Assembly: GCF_003202285.1 (NCBI RefSeq)
Contig: NZ_MASW01000006.1
Location: 1 to 64,000 of the forward strand
Source: Prauserella muralis
GTDB lineage: Bacteria; Actinomycetota; Actinomycetes; Mycobacteriales; Pseudonocardiaceae
DNA: 64,000 nt
Direction of reading: 5' to 3'
Part shown: positions 47,183 through 58,537 of the stretch, piece by piece
How the letters are laid out: every line of letters begins with the position of its first letter
Numbering within the stretch: the first letter of the stretch is position 1
Made by a program: the position numbers and the translations under genes
Notes under the pieces: generated by a model
The model's input: only the letters and a program-made list of their open reading frames with translations
What the model was told of the DNA's origin: nothing
Databases searched by the model: none

Positions 47183-47198
47183 TGGGACTATTGTCCCA
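47183..47198. promoter_or_regulatory. palindrome upstream of etfB
   Basis: TGGGAC-TATT-GTCCCA, perfect 6-bp arms, in the etfB-degV spacer. Possible operator of a fatty-acid regulator for the etf operon; no family-specific match is claimed. Confidence 0.4.
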
Positions 47199-47325
47199 AT
47201 AGATCCGCGGCATCGCCAGGTCGTCGCCTTCCGGCCACCGATGATCTACCCCAGGTGTGCGTCCGAGGTCCGAAAGTCGCAACGCGCTACTTCTAATGGG
47301 TGGTTACAGGGGCTAACCTGCCGTC

Positions 47326-48165
47326 GTGCCCGTAGCAGTGATCACCGATTCGACCGCCTGCATCCCGGACCAGCTGGCGGCACAGTGGGGCATCGCGCTG
47401 GTCCAGGTACAGATCGAGGTCGACGGCCGCCTCGACGACGAGTCCCGGTTCGACCGCACCGAGCTGATCGAACTCCTCCGCGCCGGCCGGCCCGTCAGCA
47501 CCAGACCACCCGACCCGGGCGCCTTCTTCTGGGCCTACCAGGACGCCGTCAGCGCGGGCGCCGACGCCATCGTCAGCCTGCACATCTCCGGCAAGCTCTC
47601 CGCCACCGTCGACGCCGCGCGGGAGGCCGCACAGCAGGTGCGCGTGCCGGTGTACGTGATCGACACCGGCACCACGAGCATGAGCCTCGGCTTCACCGCG
47701 CTCACCGCGGCCCGCACGGCCGCGGCCGGGGGCCAGGTGCAGCGGGTGCTGGACGCCGCGCAGCGCCGGTGCCAGGCCAGCAGCGAGCTGATCTACGTCG
47801 ACACGCTGGAGTACCTGCGCAGGGGCGGCCGGATCGGCGCCGCGTCGGCCCTGCTCGGCACGGCGCTGTCGATCAAACCGCTGCTCACCGTCAGCGGCGG
47901 CCAGGTGGCACCACTGGCCAGGGTGCCGGGCAGCAGGCGGGCGCTGGCGAGGATCGCCGACCTGGCCGTTCAGCGGGCGGGTGAGGCGAAGGTGGACGTC
48001 GCCGTGGCGTGTGCGACGCCGTCGGACCGGGAGATGTCGATGGTGCAGCAGTTGCGGTCACGCATCCCCGGCATCAACGACATCCTGCTGGTACCCGCGA
48101 GCACCGTCATCGCCGCCCACGTCGGGCCGGGCGCGCTGGGCGTCACGGTGGCGCCGCTGGCGTGA
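47326..48165 (+). CDS. DegV family fatty-acid-binding protein
   Basis: 279 aa. DegV/FakB-type fold: VAVITDSTACIPDQLAAQWG, RPVSTRPPDPGAFFWAYQDA, VSLHISGKLSATVDAARE, YVDTLEYLRRGGRIGAASALLG and the late GPGALGVTVAPLA. FakB proteins hand fatty acids to a kinase; no fakA is adjacent. GTG 47326 follows TAACCT by six nt. Divergent from etfB. Confidence 0.92.
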   Translation: MPVAVITDSTACIPDQLAAQWGIALVQVQIEVDGRLDDESRFDRTELIELLRAGRPVSTRPPDPGAFFWAYQDAVSAGADAIVSLHISGKLSATVDAAREAAQQVRVPVYVIDTGTTSMSLGFTALTAARTAAAGGQVQRVLDAAQRRCQASSELIYVDTLEYLRRGGRIGAASALLGTALSIKPLLTVSGGQVAPLARVPGSRRALARIADLAVQRAGEAKVDVAVACATPSDREMSMVQQLRSRIPGINDILLVPASTVIAAHVGPGALGVTVAPLA

Positions 48166-48241
48166 ACACCGAACCCACGCCCGGCCAGGTACGTTGGACG
48201 GACGACGCACTGGACGCATCGTCCCCGCCGAAAGGACCACG

Positions 48242-48415
48242 ATGGCATCGCTGTTCAGCAAGGTGGCCCGGTTCGCCAAGTCGCCGCAGGGCAAGCGGAT
48301 GATCTCGCAGGCAAAGCGCATGGCCAACGACCCACGCACCCGCCAGCAGGCCAAGGACACCATCGCCAAGCTCCGCGGCAAGGGAAAGGGCACACCACCG
48401 CCCCCGGCCCGGTGA
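48242..48415 (+). CDS. small basic hypothetical protein
   Basis: 57-aa basic protein (SKVARFAKSPQGKRMISQAKR, ending KLRGKGKGTPPPPAR). Starts at ATG 48242 behind AAAGGA. Similar short basic proteins are common in actinobacteria; function unknown, perhaps nucleic-acid binding. Lies between degV and the methyltransferase gene. Confidence 0.7.
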   Translation: MASLFSKVARFAKSPQGKRMISQAKRMANDPRTRQQAKDTIAKLRGKGKGTPPPPAR

Positions 48416-48437
48416 GCGGGGCCGTTACCCTCCGGCA

Positions 48438-49205
48438 GTGACCACCGATCGGGCGCAGGCCCTGCACCTCACCGGCGAGCGGACAGTGCCGGGCGTACCG
48501 GAGGAAAACTACTGGTTCCGCCGCCATGAGGCGGCCTACCACGTGCTGCTGCCCTACTGCGCCGGGGCGACCGTGCTGGAGGCGGGCTGCGGCGAGGGCT
48601 ACGGCGCCGCGCTCATCGCCGGGAAGGCCGCGCGCGTGCTCGCGGTGGACTACGACGAGCAGGCCACGGCCCACGTCGGGCGCCGCTATCCGCGAACCGA
48701 TCCGGTGCGGGCGAACCTGGTGTTTCTCCCGGTCGGTGACGCCACGATCGACGTCGTCGCCAACTTCCAGGTGATCGAGCACCTGTGGGACCAGCTCGGC
48801 TTCCTGGCCGAGTGCCGCCGCGTGCTGCGTCCCGGCGGGAGGCTGCTCGTCACCACCCCGAACCGGCTCACCTTCACGCCCGGCTCGGACACGCCGCTCA
48901 ATCCCTACCACACCAGGGAACTCGCACCGTCCGAACTGGACGAGCTGCTGCGCGAGGCGGGATTCGCCGTCGAGCGGCTGCACGGCCTGCACCACGGCCC
49001 CGCCGTGCGGGCACTCGACGAGCGCTACGGCGGCTCGATCATCGACGCCCAGCTGGCCGTCGTCATGGGGCAGCTGCCGGGGCAGGCCGTGTGGCCGGAG
49101 CCGCTGCTGACCGACATCGCCTCGATCACGGCGGCGGACTTCACCGTCCACGGCGCCGATCTCGACGCCAGCCTCGACCTCGTCGCCGTGGCGGTGCGGC
49201 CGTGA
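48438..49205 (+). CDS. SAM-dependent methyltransferase (Rv3030-like)
   Basis: 255-aa class I methyltransferase: VLEAGCGEGYGAALIAG (motif I), AVDYDEQA, VANFQVIEHLWDQ and RVLRPGGRLLVTTPNRLTF. In mycobacteria the equivalent (Rv3030) sits beside the branching enzyme and glucan synthase of methylglucose lipopolysaccharide synthesis; a sugar O-methyltransferase role fits. GTG 48438 follows TACCCT by six nt. Its stop overlaps the GH57 start (GTGA). Confidence 0.85.
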   Translation: MTTDRAQALHLTGERTVPGVPEENYWFRRHEAAYHVLLPYCAGATVLEAGCGEGYGAALIAGKAARVLAVDYDEQATAHVGRRYPRTDPVRANLVFLPVGDATIDVVANFQVIEHLWDQLGFLAECRRVLRPGGRLLVTTPNRLTFTPGSDTPLNPYHTRELAPSELDELLREAGFAVERLHGLHHGPAVRALDERYGGSIIDAQLAVVMGQLPGQAVWPEPLLTDIASITAADFTVHGADLDASLDLVAVAVRP

Positions 49206-50698
49206 CCGATCCCGAGGGCACCTTCTGCCTCGTCCTGCACAGCCACCTGCCGTGGCTGGCACACCACGGCAGCTGGCCGGTGGGCGAGGAGTGGCTGTAC
49301 CAGGCGTGGGCGCATTCCTACCTGCCGGTGGCCGACCTGCTGCGCCGCTTCGCCGACGAGGGCAGGCGTGACGTCCTCACGCTCGGCGTCACCCCGGTGC
49401 TCGCCGCCCAGCTCGACGACCCCTACAGCCTGCGCGCCTTCCACGACTGGCTCGGCGACTGGCAGCTGCGCGCGGAGCACGCGGCGACGCTGTGGCGCGG
49501 CCGGGAGCTGCTGGCCGACCTCGCCGCCGCCGAGCACCGCACGGCCTCACGCTCGCTCGAGGACTTCGAAACCCGGTGGCGGCACGGGTTCTCCCCCATC
49601 CTGCGGTCGCTTGTGGACTCCGGCATCGTCGAGCTGCTCGGCGGGCCGCTGACGCATCCGTTCCAGCCGCTGCTCGACGAGCGGGTGCGCGACTTCGCGC
49701 TGCGCGCCGGGCTCGCCGACACGGCCCTGCGGACCGGCCACCGCCCCGAGGGCATCTGGGCACCGGAATGCGGCTACGCGCCGGGCATGGAGGCCGGCTA
49801 CGCCGCTGCGGGAGTGCGCCGGTTCCTCGTCGACGGCCCCTCGCTGCGTGGCGACACCTCGGCGGCCCGCACGGTCGGCGCGTCCGACGTGGTGTGCTTC
49901 GGCCGCGACCTGGAGGTGACCTACCGCGTCTGGTCGCCGAAGGCGGGCTACCCCGGCAACGGCGCCTACCGCGACTTCCACACCTGGGCGCACGAGGTGG
50001 GCCTCAAGCCGTCGCGGGTCACCGGCAAGCACATCGCACCGGAGGACAAGGCGCCCTACGACCCGGCGCTCGCCGCCGACACGGTGCGCCTGCACGTCAA
50101 GGACTTCGTGGACACCGTGGTGTCCCGGCTCCGGGAGCTGCGGGCCCGGCACGGCCGCGAGTCACTGGTGGTGGCCGCCTACGACACCGAGCTGTTCGGG
50201 CACTGGTGGCACGAGGGGCCCGCGTGGCTGGAGGGCATCCTGCGGGCGCTGCCCGAGGCCGGAGTCCGGGTGACGACGCTGCGCGGCGCCGCCGAGGCCG
50301 GGCACGTGGCGGGGCCGGTGGAGCTGCCCGCCTCGTCGTGGGGCTCCGGCAAGGACTGGCGCGTGTGGGACGGCGAGCAGGTCGGGGACATGGTCCGGGA
50401 CAACGCCGCGCTCCAGCGGCGGCTGCTCGCCCTGCCGATCCCCCGCGACGTCCGCAGCCCGGTGCTGGACCAGGTGGTCACCGAGGCCCTGCTCGCACTG
50501 TCCAGCGACTGGGCGTTCATGGTCACCAAGGACTCCGCCGCCGACTACGCGCGCAGGCGCGCCCGCGAGCACACCGAGCGCTTCGACGAGCTGGCGACGC
50601 TGGTGCGGGCGGGGGACCCGGCGGCGGGCGTGCGGGCCGCGCAGCTGCGGGCGCTGGCCCACCCCTTCGGCAGGCTCGACGCGCGGGGACTGGCCTGA
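49202..50698 (+). CDS. GH57 1,4-alpha-glucan branching enzyme (Rv3031-like)
   Basis: 498 aa, family GH57, which makes alpha-1,6 branches in glucans. N-terminal FCLVLHSHLPWLAHHGSWPVGE is diagnostic; the nucleophile Glu is in EGIWAPECGYAPG and the acid/base Asp in VAAYDTELFGHWWHEGP. The C-terminal DWAFMVTKDSAADYARRRA block is kept. GTG 49202 overlaps the methyltransferase stop. In mycobacteria it serves methylglucose lipopolysaccharide; here the product is inferred. Cytoplasmic. Confidence 0.92.
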   Translation: MTDPEGTFCLVLHSHLPWLAHHGSWPVGEEWLYQAWAHSYLPVADLLRRFADEGRRDVLTLGVTPVLAAQLDDPYSLRAFHDWLGDWQLRAEHAATLWRGRELLADLAAAEHRTASRSLEDFETRWRHGFSPILRSLVDSGIVELLGGPLTHPFQPLLDERVRDFALRAGLADTALRTGHRPEGIWAPECGYAPGMEAGYAAAGVRRFLVDGPSLRGDTSAARTVGASDVVCFGRDLEVTYRVWSPKAGYPGNGAYRDFHTWAHEVGLKPSRVTGKHIAPEDKAPYDPALAADTVRLHVKDFVDTVVSRLRELRARHGRESLVVAAYDTELFGHWWHEGPAWLEGILRALPEAGVRVTTLRGAAEAGHVAGPVELPASSWGSGKDWRVWDGEQVGDMVRDNAALQRRLLALPIPRDVRSPVLDQVVTEALLALSSDWAFMVTKDSAADYARRRAREHTERFDELATLVRAGDPAAGVRAAQLRALAHPFGRLDARGLA

Positions 50699-50793
50699 GC
50701 GAGCGCGAGCCGCGTCACCCACGCAGGTGGAGCGCGTGACCATTAGCGGTATTCACGGTCTCGTGCCCGGGACATGCGTGCTCCACTTCCACT

Positions 50794-51216
50794 ATGGAAG
50801 CTTCAGCCGTATCCCGCCGCTTCCGTCTCGTCGCCGCGCTGCTCGCCTGCCTGGTCGTCCTCGTGCCGACGACGGCGGCGAGCGCCACGGAGGCCGGCCC
50901 CAAGGGGCAGGTCAAGGTGCACGCCAAGGCCGAAAAGGACGTCGTCAAGGCGGGTGAGAAGGTCAAGATCAAGGGCAAGCTCGACGTCGTGCCCGGCGCC
51001 CGCTCCGACTCCGGCGGCCTGGAGCCGGTGATCGTGCAGAAGCTGCAGGCGGGCGTGTGGGTGGACGTCAGCACGGGCTGGTGCAGGCCCAACGGCGGCT
51101 TCTCGCTCAGCCTGAGCTTCAGCCTGTCGGCCTCGCTGTCGTTGCGCGTCTACCACCCGGAGACGCACCTCTACGCCTCGGCCTACTCGGGAGTGTTCGG
51201 GCTCGTGGTGGTCTGA
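50794..51216 (+). CDS. small secreted protein, unknown
   Basis: 140 aa. Signal peptide (FRLVAALLACLVVLVPTTAASA), then a Lys-rich strand part (VKVHAKAEKDVVKAGEKVKIKGKL), a single Cys (GWCRPNG), and an alternating Ser/Leu run SLSLSFSLSASLSL that looks like an edge beta-strand. Resembles small Ig-like exported domains of actinobacteria; no function known. ATG 50794. Its 3' end overlaps the convergent GH2 gene by 34 nt. Confidence 0.7.
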   Translation: MEASAVSRRFRLVAALLACLVVLVPTTAASATEAGPKGQVKVHAKAEKDVVKAGEKVKIKGKLDVVPGARSDSGGLEPVIVQKLQAGVWVDVSTGWCRPNGGFSLSLSFSLSASLSLRVYHPETHLYASAYSGVFGLVVV

Positions 51217-52946
51217 TCGCCGCCCGCGGCGATCACCGCGCGGTTGCGCTCGGCCGCCGCCTCCGGGTCCAGCTTCACCACCCTGCGGTCGTAGGTGAGC
51301 AGGCCGTTGACCTCGTTCTCCACGTCCGTCGTCTGGGTGTAGATGGCCCCGGAAAGGCCGAGCGCCCGCACGACCTCCTCCAGCTCTGCGCTCACCTCCG
51401 TGTAGCGGCGGGTGAGCTCCTCCCGGCTGCCGGTCATCTCGTAGGCCAGCGGGTCGCCGGGCCAGACGTGTCCGTCGAGTACCAGACCCAGCCCGCCGTA
51501 CTCGCCGTCGACCGTCGCCCGGCCGTCCCGCACCAGCGGCCGGCCCGGCCCGACGTAGGTGTGGTCGTCGTAGATGTCGCCCGCGCCGGAGTCGGGATGC
51601 GAATGGCAGCAGTTGACGCCGCTGTCGGCGACGACGAGCCGGGCCGGGTCGGCCGCCTTCACCTCCTTGGCGAGCCGGGCCGTGTCGTATTCGCCCCAGC
51701 CCTCGTTGAACGGCACCCACACCACGATGGCCGTGCAGCTGCGCAGCTGGGCGAGCATCTCCCACAGCTCGGCCTCGAACCGCTCCCGCGCCCGCGTGAC
51801 GGGCGGCGCCTGCGGGCCGGGCGGGTTGTCGAGCACCACCGGCAGCGACGGCATGTCCTGCCACACCAGCAGGCCGAGCCGGTCGGCCCAGTAGTACCAG
51901 CGGGCCGGCTCGATCTTGGCGTGCTTGCGCACGGTGTTGAAGCCGAGCTTTCTGGTCACCTCCAGGTCGGAGCGCAGCGCCTCGTCGGTGGGCGCGGTGT
52001 AGATCCCGTCGGGCCAGTAGCCCTGGTCGAGCGGGCCGTGCAGGAAGGTCACCCGCCCGTTGAGGGCGATGCGCGGCCTGCCCTGCGCGTCGGCGACCAG
52101 CCCGATCGAGCGCAGGCCCGCGTAGGAGGCGGCCTCGTCGAGGACGCGGCCCTCGCCGTCGAGGACGCGCACCGTGAGGTCGTAGAGGTACGGGTCGTCC
52201 GGGCTCCACAGCCGCGGGCGCGGGATGTCCAGCCGCACCCGCTCCCCCGGTGCGCCGGTGACTTTGGCGACCTCGGCACCGTCCCGTTCGGAGGCGACCA
52301 CCTCGACCCGCTCGCCGCCAGTGGCCCGGACCGTGATGTCGAGACCCGCCGTGTCGGAGCCGATCTCCAGCGAGGTGACGTGCACGTCGGGCACCGCCTC
52401 CAGCCACACGGTCTGCCAGATGCCCGACGCGCCGGTGTAGAGGATGCCCTCGGGCCGGTTGGCCTGCTTGCCGACGGGGAAGGTGCCGCTGTTGCCGGTG
52501 TCGACGGCCCGCACCACGATCTCCTGCTCGCCCTCGGGGCGCAGCGCGGCGGTGATGTCGGCGCTGAAGGCCGTGTAGCCGCCCTCGTGCTCGGCCACGA
52601 GCTGGTGGTTGACCCACACCGCGGCCTGCTGGTCGACGGCGCCGAAGTGCAGCAGCACCCGCCCGGTGAGCCAGTCGGCGGGCACGTCGAACGTGCGCCG
52701 GTACCACAGGCGCTCGGCGCGGCGGCCGATGCCGGACAGCAGCGACTCCGGTGGGTAGGGCACGAGGATCCGCTCGCCGCGACGCTCGGGCTCGCCCGGG
52801 AGACCGCTGGTGAACTCCCAGAGCCCGTTGAGGCTGCGCCAGCGGGGGCGCACGAGCTGGGGGCGGGGGTGTTCCGGCAGGGGGCTGTCCGGGCTGACCT
52901 GCGACGTCCAGGGCGTGGACAGCGATAGTTGTGTCGGCATCGGCAT
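51183..52946 (-). CDS. glycoside hydrolase family 2 enzyme
   Basis: 587 aa, GH2 fold: N-terminal sugar-binding domain (SLNGLWEFTSGLPGEPERR, WYRRTFDVP, HFGAVDQQAAVWVNHQLVAEHEGGYTAFSAD), Ig-like domain, and TIM barrel with FNTVRKHAKIEPARWYYWADRLGLLVWQDMPS. Acid/base Glu is in FNEGWGEYD; the Glu in DGEYGGLG is the likely nucleophile. No signal peptide. Acts on a beta-galactoside, mannoside or glucuronide; specificity unclear. Start ATG 52946 (MPMPTQLSLS); open frame beyond is shadow. It sits between the branching enzyme and glucan synthase genes on the other strand. Confidence 0.88.
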   Translation of the reverse strand: MPMPTQLSLSTPWTSQVSPDSPLPEHPRPQLVRPRWRSLNGLWEFTSGLPGEPERRGERILVPYPPESLLSGIGRRAERLWYRRTFDVPADWLTGRVLLHFGAVDQQAAVWVNHQLVAEHEGGYTAFSADITAALRPEGEQEIVVRAVDTGNSGTFPVGKQANRPEGILYTGASGIWQTVWLEAVPDVHVTSLEIGSDTAGLDITVRATGGERVEVVASERDGAEVAKVTGAPGERVRLDIPRPRLWSPDDPYLYDLTVRVLDGEGRVLDEAASYAGLRSIGLVADAQGRPRIALNGRVTFLHGPLDQGYWPDGIYTAPTDEALRSDLEVTRKLGFNTVRKHAKIEPARWYYWADRLGLLVWQDMPSLPVVLDNPPGPQAPPVTRARERFEAELWEMLAQLRSCTAIVVWVPFNEGWGEYDTARLAKEVKAADPARLVVADSGVNCCHSHPDSGAGDIYDDHTYVGPGRPLVRDGRATVDGEYGGLGLVLDGHVWPGDPLAYEMTGSREELTRRYTEVSAELEEVVRALGLSGAIYTQTTDVENEVNGLLTYDRRVVKLDPEAAAERNRAVIAAGGDQTTTSPNTPE

Positions 52947-53012
52947 CGATGTTGGCAGACGAACACCGGATGCGTCGCGGCGAACGAGGCGACTGGTGAG
53001 TAACCTCCAGTC

Positions 53013-54266
53013 ATGCGCGTGCTGATGCTGTCGTGGGAGTACCCGCCGGTGGTCGTCGGGGGCCTCGCCCGGCACGTCCACGCGCTGGCCCGGCACCTGG
53101 TCAAGGACGGCCACGAGGTGGTGGTGCTGTGCAGGCACGCCGCCGGCACCGACGCCGAGACTCACCCGACCACGGATCGCCTGGTCGAGGGGGTGCGGAT
53201 CATCCGCGTCGCCGAGGACCCGATGCACGTCACGTTCGAGCGGGACCTGGTGGCGTGGACGCTCGCGATGGGCCACGCCATGGTCAGGGCGGGAACGGAA
53301 CTGCTGCGCACGTGGCGGCCCGAGGTGGTGCACGCGCACGACTGGCTGGTGACGCACCCGGCGATCGCGCTCGCCGACGCGGCGCGGGTACCGCTGGTGG
53401 GCACCATCCACGCCACGGAGGCCGGCAGGCATTCCGGCTGGCTGTCCCATCCGCTCAACCAGCAGGTCCACTCGGTGGAGTGGTGGCTTGCCAACCGCGC
53501 CGACGCGCTCATCACCTGCTCGCAGGCCATGCGCCGGGAGGTGGCGCACCTGTTCGAGGTGCCCGCCGAGGGCATCACGGTGATCCACAACGGCATCGAG
53601 GAACGCACCTGGCGGGTCCCGGCCGAGGAGATCGCCCGCGCCCGGCGCACGCACAGCCCGGCCGACGCCCCGCTGCTGCTGTACTTCGGCAGGCTGGAGT
53701 GGGAGAAGGGGGTGCAGGACCTGCTGGACGCACTGCCCGCGATCCGCACCAGGCACCCGGGCACGCGGCTCGTCGTGGCGGGCAAGGGCAGGCACCTGGA
53801 CGAGCTGGTCGAGCAGGCGCACCGGCTGGAGGTGACGCAGGCGGTCGACTTCGTCGGCCACCTCACCGACCGGGAACTGCGCGCCGTGCTGGCCGCGGCC
53901 GACGCCGTGGTGCTGCCCAGCCGCTACGAGCCGTTCGGGATCGTGGCGCTGGAGGCGGCGGCGGCCCGCAGGCCGCTGGTGGCCTCGACGGCGGGTGGGC
54001 TCGGCGAGGTCGTCGTGGACGGCGAGACCGGGCTGGCGTTCACGCCGGGCGACGTCACCGCCATCGCGGACGCCGTGGACACCGTGCTCGCCGACGCCGA
54101 CGCGGCGGGCGAGCGCGCATTGGCCGCCCAGTCGCGGCTGGCCGCCGACTTCGACTGGGCCCGCATCGCCGCCGCCACGGCCGCCGTGTACCGCCGCACC
54201 CGCATCGGGGAGCCGCAGACCCTCGGCCGCCCCAAGATCGCCACGGGCAACGCCTTCGAACCGTAA
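53013..54266 (+). CDS. GT4 alpha-glucan glycosyltransferase (Rv3032-like)
   Basis: 417 aa, retaining GT4 enzyme. N-terminal VLMLSWEYPPVVVGGLARHVHAL, HAHDWLVTHPA, and C-terminal LLYFGRLEWEKGVQDLLDAL, PSRYEPFGIVALEAAAARRPLV. Best fit is Rv3032, the alpha-1,4-glucosyltransferase of methylglucose lipopolysaccharide/glycogen. ATG 53013 follows TAACCT by six nt. Divergent from the GH2 gene (66 nt). Followed by the second copy of the nested palindromic repeat. Confidence 0.9.
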   Translation: MRVLMLSWEYPPVVVGGLARHVHALARHLVKDGHEVVVLCRHAAGTDAETHPTTDRLVEGVRIIRVAEDPMHVTFERDLVAWTLAMGHAMVRAGTELLRTWRPEVVHAHDWLVTHPAIALADAARVPLVGTIHATEAGRHSGWLSHPLNQQVHSVEWWLANRADALITCSQAMRREVAHLFEVPAEGITVIHNGIEERTWRVPAEEIARARRTHSPADAPLLLYFGRLEWEKGVQDLLDALPAIRTRHPGTRLVVAGKGRHLDELVEQAHRLEVTQAVDFVGHLTDRELRAVLAAADAVVLPSRYEPFGIVALEAAAARRPLVASTAGGLGEVVVDGETGLAFTPGDVTAIADAVDTVLADADAAGERALAAQSRLAADFDWARIAAATAAVYRRTRIGEPQTLGRPKIATGNAFEP

Positions 54267-54277
54267 CCCTCGCCGCA

Positions 54278-54365
54278 AGCTCCCCAATGCCACATTTGTT
54301 CCATCCAGTGGAGCCAATGCGGCATTCGCTCCATCCAGTGGAGCGAATGCCGCATTGGGGAGCTT
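54278..54365. repeat. nested palindromic repeat, copy 2 (two modules)
   Basis: Outer stem AAGCTCCCCAATGC / GCATTGGGGAGCTT (14 bp, perfect). Inside, two direct modules with CCATCCAGTGGA cores: CATTTGTTCCA..TGGAGCCAATG (imperfect) and CATTCGCTCCA..TGGAGCGAATG (perfect 11-bp). The left flank matches copy 1 at 25.7 kb. It lies between the convergent GT4 and DUF1348 genes and may serve as a terminator. Confidence 0.85.
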
Positions 54366-54381
54366 TGTGTCGGCGGCACGG

Positions 54382-54840
54382 CTAAAAGATCGGGAGAAGG
54401 GTTCCTCGTTCGGCTTCCGGGCGGGGGCCGAAGATCCGGCGGTCGGCCTCGGTGATCGGCACGTCATTGATGCTCGCCTCGCGGCGGCGCATGAGGCCGT
54501 CGTCGCTGAACTCCCACAGCTCGTTGCCGTAGCTGCGCCACCACTGGCCGCTGCTGTCGTGGCATTCGTACTGGAAGCGCACGGCGATGCGGTTGCCCCG
54601 GAACCCCCACAGCTCCTTGCGCAGCGCGTAGTCCAGCTCGCGCTCCCACTTCTGGCGCAGGAACTCCACGATCTGCTCGCGCCCAACGACGTGGCGGTCG
54701 CGGTTACGCCACACCGAGTCCTCGGTGTAGGCGAGCGCCACCCGTTCCGGATCGCGCGTGTTCCAGGCGTCCTCGGCCGCCTGGACCTTCTGCGCGGCCG
54801 TGGTCTCGTCGAACGGGGGAAACGGGGGTCGCGGCGCCAT
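54382..54840 (-). CDS. DUF1348 / NTF2-like protein
   Basis: 152-aa protein of the DUF1348 family with an NTF2/SnoaL-like cone fold ([59 protein letters not shown]). Function unknown; such proteins bind small hydrophobic ligands or act as isomerases/hydrolases. ATG 54840 behind AGGAG. Divergent from a TetR gene with twin operators, so it is very likely under its repression. Confidence 0.88.
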   Translation of the reverse strand: MAPRPPFPPFDETTAAQKVQAAEDAWNTRDPERVALAYTEDSVWRNRDRHVVGREQIVEFLRQKWERELDYALRKELWGFRGNRIAVRFQYECHDSSGQWWRSYGNELWEFSDDGLMRRREASINDVPITEADRRIFGPRPEAERGTLLPIF

Positions 54841-54868
54841 GAGCGCTCCTCTCGAACCGGAAACCAGC

Positions 54869-54916
54869 GGAGAACGAGCGTTCTCCCGTGCGCTATGATA
54901 GAGAACGATCGTTCTC
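54869..54916. promoter_or_regulatory. twin TetR operators
   Basis: GGAGAACG-AG-CGTTCTCC (54869-54886) and GAGAACGATCGTTCTC (54901-54916), both perfect palindromes with the same GAGAACG half-site. Centres 31 bp apart (about three helical turns). The tetR -10 TATGAT (54894-54899) lies between them. Confidence 0.85.
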
Positions 54917-54931
54917 GACGCTAGGGGTGAC

Positions 54932-55498
54932 GTGACCGTGGACAAGGCAGAGGCGACGACGCGGCTGCTGGACGCCGCCGAGGCGGAGTTCTACGAGCGC
55001 GGCATCCAGGCGGTGGGCATGGACGCCATCCGCGCGCGCTCCGGTGTCTCACTCAAGCGCCTCTACCAGTGCTTTCCCGCCAAGGAGCAGCTGGTCGAGG
55101 CCTACCTGCTGCGCCGGGACGAACGGTGGCTGCGCTCGCTGGCCGACCACGTCCGCACGCACGCCACCACCCCCGCCGACGCCCCGCTCGCCGTGTTCGA
55201 CTGGCTGGCGGAGTGGTTCGCCGAGCCGGGCTTTCGCGGCTGTGCGTTCATCAACTCCTTCGGCGAGCTGGGCAGCACGTCGCCGGGCGTGGCCGCCGTG
55301 GCCCGCGCGCACAAGGAGCAGCTGCGCGCCTACCTGCGCGACCTGGTCACTGCACTGGACGTCGCGGATCCGGACGCACTGACCGGGCAGCTGTTCACCC
55401 TCGTGGAGGGCGCGACGGTGATCGCGGCGATGTCGGGCGATCCCGGCGCGGCGCACACGGCCCGCGCGGCCGCCGCGACCCTGCTCGCGCACGCGTGA
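54932..55498 (+). CDS. TetR/AcrR family regulator of the DUF1348 gene
   Basis: 188-aa TetR regulator: [50 protein letters not shown], with a TetR_C_16-like tail ([15 protein letters not shown]). A single Cys in the ligand domain (RGCAF) is typical of the LfrR/AcrR-like group. GTG 54932 has AGGGG upstream. Autorepression and repression of the DUF1348 gene follow from the operators. Ends before a strong terminator. Confidence 0.9.
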   Translation: MTVDKAEATTRLLDAAEAEFYERGIQAVGMDAIRARSGVSLKRLYQCFPAKEQLVEAYLLRRDERWLRSLADHVRTHATTPADAPLAVFDWLAEWFAEPGFRGCAFINSFGELGSTSPGVAAVARAHKEQLRAYLRDLVTALDVADPDALTGQLFTLVEGATVIAAMSGDPGAAHTARAAAATLLAHA

Positions 55499-55500
55499 AA

Positions 55501-55540
55501 GGGCGCCGCCGGGTGCGTGCGGGCACAGCCGGCGGCGCCC
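55501..55540. terminator. bidirectional hairpin terminator
   Basis: GGGCGCCGCCGG / CCGGCGGCGCCC, perfect 12-bp arms, followed by TGTTTC. Separates the tetR gene from the convergent aceB. Confidence 0.8.
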
Positions 55541-55553
55541 TGTTTCCGCCCCG

Positions 55554-57164
<1,611 letters not shown>

Positions 57165-57186
57165 GTCGTCTCCTTCTGCGGGGGCG

Positions 57187-57219
57187 GGGTGCCCCGCGAA
57201 AACCCTCCGCGGGGCACCC
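57187..57219 (-). terminator. hairpin between aceA and aceB
   Basis: GGGTGCCCCGCG / CGCGGGGCACCC, perfect 12-bp arms and a 9-nt loop, 14 nt after the aceA stop. Either a terminator or a stem that makes aceB less abundant than aceA. Confidence 0.7.
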
Positions 57220-57232
57220 ACCAGGCGTCGCG

Positions 57233-58522
<1,290 letters not shown>

Positions 58523-58537
58523 CGGGTCTCTCCAATG

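Noticed and set aside
51183-54686. A single 1167-aa minus-strand frame joining the GH2 gene with sequence antisense to the GT4 gene
   Set aside because: Only the C-terminal 587 aa are GH2-like. The N-terminal part is the shadow of the GT4 gene and reads through the palindromic repeat.
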